Positions 5,255 to 7,701 of a DNA stretch of 7,701 nucleotides are shown piece by piece (the stretch's first letter is position 1; each line of letters opens with the position of its first letter). The translations under genes were made by a program, and so were the position numbers. Source of the DNA: Motiliproteus sp047622605 (lineage in GTDB: Bacteria; Pseudomonadota; Gammaproteobacteria; Pseudomonadales; Balneatricaceae); the NCBI GenBank assembly GCA_047622605.1, contig JBLHND010000171.1, positions 1 through 7,701 on the forward strand, written 5' to 3'. A model generated the notes under the pieces. It did no database searches and was not told where the DNA came from. It was given only the letters and a program-made list of their open reading frames with translations.

Positions 5255-6591
5255 TCTGACAGCTCCTGAGCTAATTCATAACCATTCTGGATGCAATCGG
5301 CCACCGAAATTCCATCGCGCCAGTTCGCTCGAATATGGAGTCCGGGAAGCGGCTTGAGGGCCTTGTCGATCGCCTCCAGACGTTGGAGATGCCCGAGTTG
5401 ATACTGCGGTATTGCTTGCGGCCAGCGGCTGATTTCGACCAATTCTGGTGCTCCCTCGATGCCCAGTACCGGCTTGATATCGCGGAGCACCCGCTGCAGT
5501 AATTGGGCATCATCAACGGTTGCGGCTTCGGGGTTAAGGCTGCCGCCGATAAAACAGGTCAGCAGGTGGTGATCTTCGGGAGCCCGTCCAGGAAAAACAC
5601 TGGAGGGAAACAACACCCCGAGCGTCTCGACCCCCGTACAGCGAGGGATCAGAAAACCAAAACCATCCAGCGGGTGACTGACCCTGGATTTCTTGAATCC
5701 CAGCGACACCGAGGCGACGGTCGGATACTCGATCGGCTCGAGCAGCCCCTTCAGCTCGGCGACGTGCGGACTCAGCAGGTCGGCACAGGCGTTAGCGGGC
5801 AGGGTCAGTATCACCTCGTCGGCTTGCCATTGCCGGGTAGCGTTCCCCGCCTGCCACTGGCCGTTATCATGCCTGCGGAGCTGATCGACCTGAATGCCGG
5901 TGTGCAGTTCGGCGCCGAGTTTTTCGGCCAGGGTAGCGGCCAGATATTGCATCCCGTCAGCGAACGAGATCATGTCTCCGGAGGGACCCGCACCGCCACG
6001 GTGCTTATGAAACAGAGTCTTGGCAATAGCGCCTACAATCATCGAGCGGTAGTCACGCTCGAGCGCATAGACCTTCGCGGTAGCAGCACGGGCCGAGAGC
6101 TTATCCGGATCACCGGCGTAGACACCGGATACAAAAGGATTAATGGCGTAATCAAGAAATTCCTTACCCAGCCGGCGCTCCACAAATTGGGCCACCGACT
6201 CTTCCTCGCGGGCACGACCTATAAAGGGTTCGAGCAGTAGCCGCCACTTACCGGCAGCCTTAAACAGCGGGGTGCGGATAAACGCTCCCGGACTCATCGG
6301 CAGCGGGTGGATCTGCTGGTCACGCAGGATGAAACGCTTGTGACTGGCGCTGTTGGCTTGGATAGGCGTGAGCGCCAGACTCTCGAACAGGATGTCCAGC
6401 GCCGGGCGGTTGTTGAGGGTCGAATTGGGGCCGCGTTCGATCAGGAAGCCATCGCGTTTGAGGGTGCATAGCTTGCCACCCGCCTGATCCCGGGTTTCGA
6501 GCAGGGTGACTTGGTGGCCCTGCTGCTTTAAGAACCACGCAGTAGTCAGGCCAGAGATCCCAGCACCCAAAATCAAATATGAACGACTCAT
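5251..6591 (-). CDS. hemG: Protoporphyrinogen oxidase, HemY-type
   Basis: This 446-residue FAD enzyme oxidises protoporphyrinogen IX (or coproporphyrinogen III in some relatives) to the porphyrin, a late step of haem synthesis; the oxygen-dependent HemY-type family is usually membrane-associated. The N-terminal dinucleotide fold shows GAGISG (9-14), the acidic end of strand two at LLETRDQAGGK (30-40), and IERGPNS (51-57). NPFVSGVYAGDPDKLS (151-166) is typical of the substrate domain, and NWRDGISVADCI (423-434) is the C-terminal FAD motif. No transmembrane helix is obvious. It is not the flavodoxin-like enterobacterial HemG; databases call this type hemG or hemY. GAGGAG precedes the ATG at short spacing. 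It appears intact, and its stop overlaps the first of two duplicated tail ORFs. It is transcribed divergently from nudF. Confidence 0.93.
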   Translation of the reverse strand: MSRSYLILGAGISGLTTAWFLKQQGHQVTLLETRDQAGGKLCTLKRDGFLIERGPNSTLNNRPALDILFESLALTPIQANSASHKRFILRDQQIHPLPMSPGAFIRTPLFKAAGKWRLLLEPFIGRAREEESVAQFVERRLGKEFLDYAINPFVSGVYAGDPDKLSARAATAKVYALERDYRSMIVGAIAKTLFHKHRGGAGPSGDMISFADGMQYLAATLAEKLGAELHTGIQVDQLRRHDNGQWQAGNATRQWQADEVILTLPANACADLLSPHVAELKGLLEPIEYPTVASVSLGFKKSRVSHPLDGFGFLIPRCTGVETLGVLFPSSVFPGRAPEDHHLLTCFIGGSLNPEAATVDDAQLLQRVLRDIKPVLGIEGAPELVEISRWPQAIPQYQLGHLQRLEAIDKALKPLPGLHIRANWRDGISVADCIQNGYELAQELSE

Positions 6592-6666
6592 AAACTCCTC
6601 AGCAAATTCTCAGTAACTCTTAAGATGTTCTCAAGAAAGGCATTCAAAGAATCCAAATCTGCGCCC

Positions 6667-6694
6667 ACTATAACGATCGCGGGTTTTTATTCAA
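6667..6694 (-). promoter_or_regulatory. Predicted sigma-70 promoter of hemG
   Basis: On the minus strand, TTGAAT (6694-6689) matches the -35 consensus at 4 of 6 bases and TATAGT (6672-6667) the -10 at 5 of 6, with a 16-bp spacer. Transcription would start near 6660, leaving a leader of about 69 nt before the hemG ATG. This would drive hemG and the duplicated tails, and perhaps the acyltransferase and ppc. Confidence 0.6.
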
Positions 6695-6721
6695 TTGCTT
6701 AGGCACATATAAAATAGGATA

Positions 6722-6751
6722 TTGGTGGCAGGGGTTCAATCCGGCTATAGT
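6722..6751 (+). promoter_or_regulatory. Predicted sigma-70 promoter of nudF-yqiB
   Basis: TTGGTG (6722-6727) and TATAGT (6746-6751) are separated by 18 bp; the -10 matches at 5 of 6 bases, the -35 only at the TTG. Transcription would begin near 6758 and give a very short leader. AGAGGG (6766-6771) then serves as ribosome binding site six bases before the nudF ATG. An alternative -10, TATAAA at 6708-6713, lacks a good partner. Confidence 0.4.
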
Positions 6752-6777
6752 AGAACGATGCTATAAGAGGGTGTTTT

Positions 6778-7425
6778 ATGTCTGTTTTTAAGTCGACCTT
6801 TAGTCGGTCCGATGTCGAGTTGATTAAGCGGGAGCGGGCTTTTGATGGTTTTTTTAAGCTCGATCGCGTGCACTTACGTCACCGCCGCTTCGAAGGTGGC
6901 TGGACAGAGCCTCTGGTTCGTGAACTCTTTATCCGTGATGATGCCGTCTGCGTACTGCCTTACGATCCGATCACCGATTGCGTGTTACTGATCGAGCAGT
7001 TTCGGATCGGTGCGCTCCTGGATGAGCGTAGCCCCTGGTTGTTCGAGCTGGTGGCTGGCATCGTCGAGCCGGGCGAGTCGGTCGCCGATGTTGCCCATCG
7101 GGAGGCGGAAGAGGAAGCCGGGGCCGAATTGTTGGCGCTGGAGTCGATCTGCAGATACCACGTCAGTCCGGGTGGCAGTCAGGAGGCTATACAGCTGTTC
7201 TGTGGTTTGATCCAGTCCGAGGGGCTGGGCGGGCTCCATGGCCTGGCACATGAGGGAGAGGATATACGCGCGACGGTGATATCCCGGCAGCGGGCCCATC
7301 AGGCGCTGCTCGACGGGGTGATCAACAATGCCGGGACGATCATGGCGCTGCAATGGCTTGCTCTTAATCACCTGAGATTGCGCGAGCAATGGCAGCCACT
7401 GTTAGCCGATCAGGCCGCTGTATGA
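6778..7425 (+). CDS. nudF: ADP-ribose pyrophosphatase, Nudix hydrolase NudF
   Basis: This 215-residue cytoplasmic enzyme is predicted to hydrolyse ADP-ribose to AMP and ribose 5-phosphate, removing a reactive NAD breakdown product. A complete Nudix box is visible at 94-116: Gly94, Glu100, then REAEEEAG from Arg108, fitting G-x5-E-x7-R-E-x2-E-E-x-G with its metal-binding glutamates. Upstream, LLIEQFRIGAL (70-80) and the run WLFELVAGIVEPGE (87-100) are typical of the ADP-ribose pyrophosphatase subfamily, as is the overall length (E. coli NudF 209 aa). The start is set by AGAGGG six bases ahead. Its TGA overlaps the ATG of yqiB, so the two are translationally coupled, the same order as in E. coli. 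Another sugar-nucleotide Nudix specificity cannot be fully excluded. Confidence 0.93.
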   Translation: MSVFKSTFSRSDVELIKRERAFDGFFKLDRVHLRHRRFEGGWTEPLVRELFIRDDAVCVLPYDPITDCVLLIEQFRIGALLDERSPWLFELVAGIVEPGESVADVAHREAEEEAGAELLALESICRYHVSPGGSQEAIQLFCGLIQSEGLGGLHGLAHEGEDIRATVISRQRAHQALLDGVINNAGTIMALQWLALNHLRLREQWQPLLADQAAV

Positions 7426-7701
7426 CTCAGGCACTCAAGAAACGCTATGTCCCCGATCTTAGTGCTCAGCAGGCCTGTTGCGAATCCAATTACGCTAAGC
7501 TGATGCGTCTGCTGCCCTGTTTTGATGTTGTCGATCTACATCAATTTCAGATCAGCTGGCAGCAGTACCGGGTGCAGGTCGAGATGCTGGTGCAGGAGCG
7601 GTTTGCCTATACCAGCACGCTGCGTATCGCGCAGCATCAGGATGCTGGCTGGGGCCAAATGCCTGTGCTGATCGTGCGGCTCTATCACGATGCGCGTATG
7701 G
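7422..7701 (+). CDS. yqiB: YqiB-like DUF1249 protein, 3' end beyond the window
   Basis: The first 93 codons are present, beginning MTQALKKRYVPDLSAQQACCESNYAKLMRLLP if read through residue 32 in two halves: MTQALKKRYVPDLSAQ and then QACCESNYAKLMRLLP. The YVPDL opening and the C-E-x-N-Y-x-K/R-L-x-R-L-L-P stretch are the hallmarks of the DUF1249/YqiB family, whose biochemical role is unknown. The family is about 140 residues, so roughly a third is missing off the right edge; no signal peptide or membrane helix is seen. The ATG overlaps the nudF stop (ATGA), making this the second gene of the pair. In E. coli the next gene is cpdA, which would be expected just beyond the edge. Confidence 0.85.
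   Translation, partial: MTQALKKRYVPDLSAQQACCESNYAKLMRLLPCFDVVDLHQFQISWQQYRVQVEMLVQERFAYTSTLRIAQHQDAGWGQMPVLIVRLYHDARM

Larger units (their letters stand above)
4860..5436 (-). repeat. Triplicated tail of hemG, 191-bp tandem period
   Basis: Three tandem units, here called C (5253-5436, the genuine end of hemG), B (5062-5252) and A (4860-5061), share one sequence. The landmark CATTCTGGATGCAATCGG recurs at 4901, 5092 and 5283, giving a period of exactly 191 bp. From the LGHLQ codons to the NGY codons, B and C differ at 4 bases and A and B at 4. The upstream part of B and A (coding GAGATCAGC onward) is recognisably the EISRWPQAIPQ stretch of hemG but more diverged, with a net 7-nt insertion. The last codons of A differ from B and C. 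This is not a CRISPR or an insertion sequence: the unit is a piece of the neighbouring gene. Confidence 0.95.

Noticed and set aside
4860..5436. CRISPR array or insertion sequence
   Set aside because: The period is 191 bp with no spacers, and the unit is the end of hemG; no transposase or terminal inverted repeats are present.
5503..6240. Long open frame (245 codons) on the plus strand opposite hemG
   Set aside because: It lies wholly antisense to a well-recognised hemG frame, its translation matches no family I know, and its length is explained by the codon bias of the opposite strand.
5251..6591. hemG as a frameshifted or truncated pseudogene because its tail is repeated
   Set aside because: The full-length frame has all N-terminal, central and C-terminal family motifs and a normal stop, so the first copy is an intact gene.

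Overview
The window looks like chromosomal DNA from a gammaproteobacterium, probably a marine or environmental lineage; this is inferred from gene families, not a proven taxonomy. The main support is the nudF-yqiB pair (ADP-ribose pyrophosphatase followed by a DUF1249 protein), joined by an ATGA overlap as in Escherichia coli and relatives. An RsuA with close enterobacterial-type motifs, a full-length bacterial PEP carboxylase and a HemY-type protoporphyrinogen oxidase fit the same picture.

Layout. Bases 1-316 hold no convincing gene but contain several inverted repeats, including a terminator-like hairpin just upstream of rsuA. The plus-strand gene rsuA (317-1000) is followed by a good intrinsic terminator (1160-1197). 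A minus-strand block follows; in transcription order it is hemG (6591-5251), two short tandem copies of the hemG tail (5254-5060 and 5063-4860), an exosortase/PEP-CTERM-associated LuxI-like acyltransferase (4727-3939) and ppc (3855-1228). A divergent promoter region (6592-6777) separates hemG from the plus-strand nudF-yqiB pair. yqiB runs off the right edge.

The standout structure is at 4860-5436. The last part of hemG is present three times in tandem with a 191-bp period. Each copy's TGA overlaps the ATG of the next as ATGA, with AGGAG eight bases upstream, so two C-terminal mini-proteins of 64 and 67 residues could be made by coupled translation. The period is not a multiple of three. The mini-ORFs stay open because a net 7-nt insertion in the copies restores the native hemG frame. 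Core differences between copies are almost all synonymous, and the middle copy is a mosaic of its two neighbours.

The same 1.5-kb neighbourhood also has three shorter tandem duplications: 10 bp x2 at the ppc translation start, 9 bp x2 at the acyltransferase start, and 7 bp x3.7 between the acyltransferase and the hemG repeats. It appears to be a local hotspot for tandem duplication. The remaining genes are ordinary housekeeping functions: rRNA modification, anaplerotic carbon fixation, haem synthesis and nucleotide clean-up.
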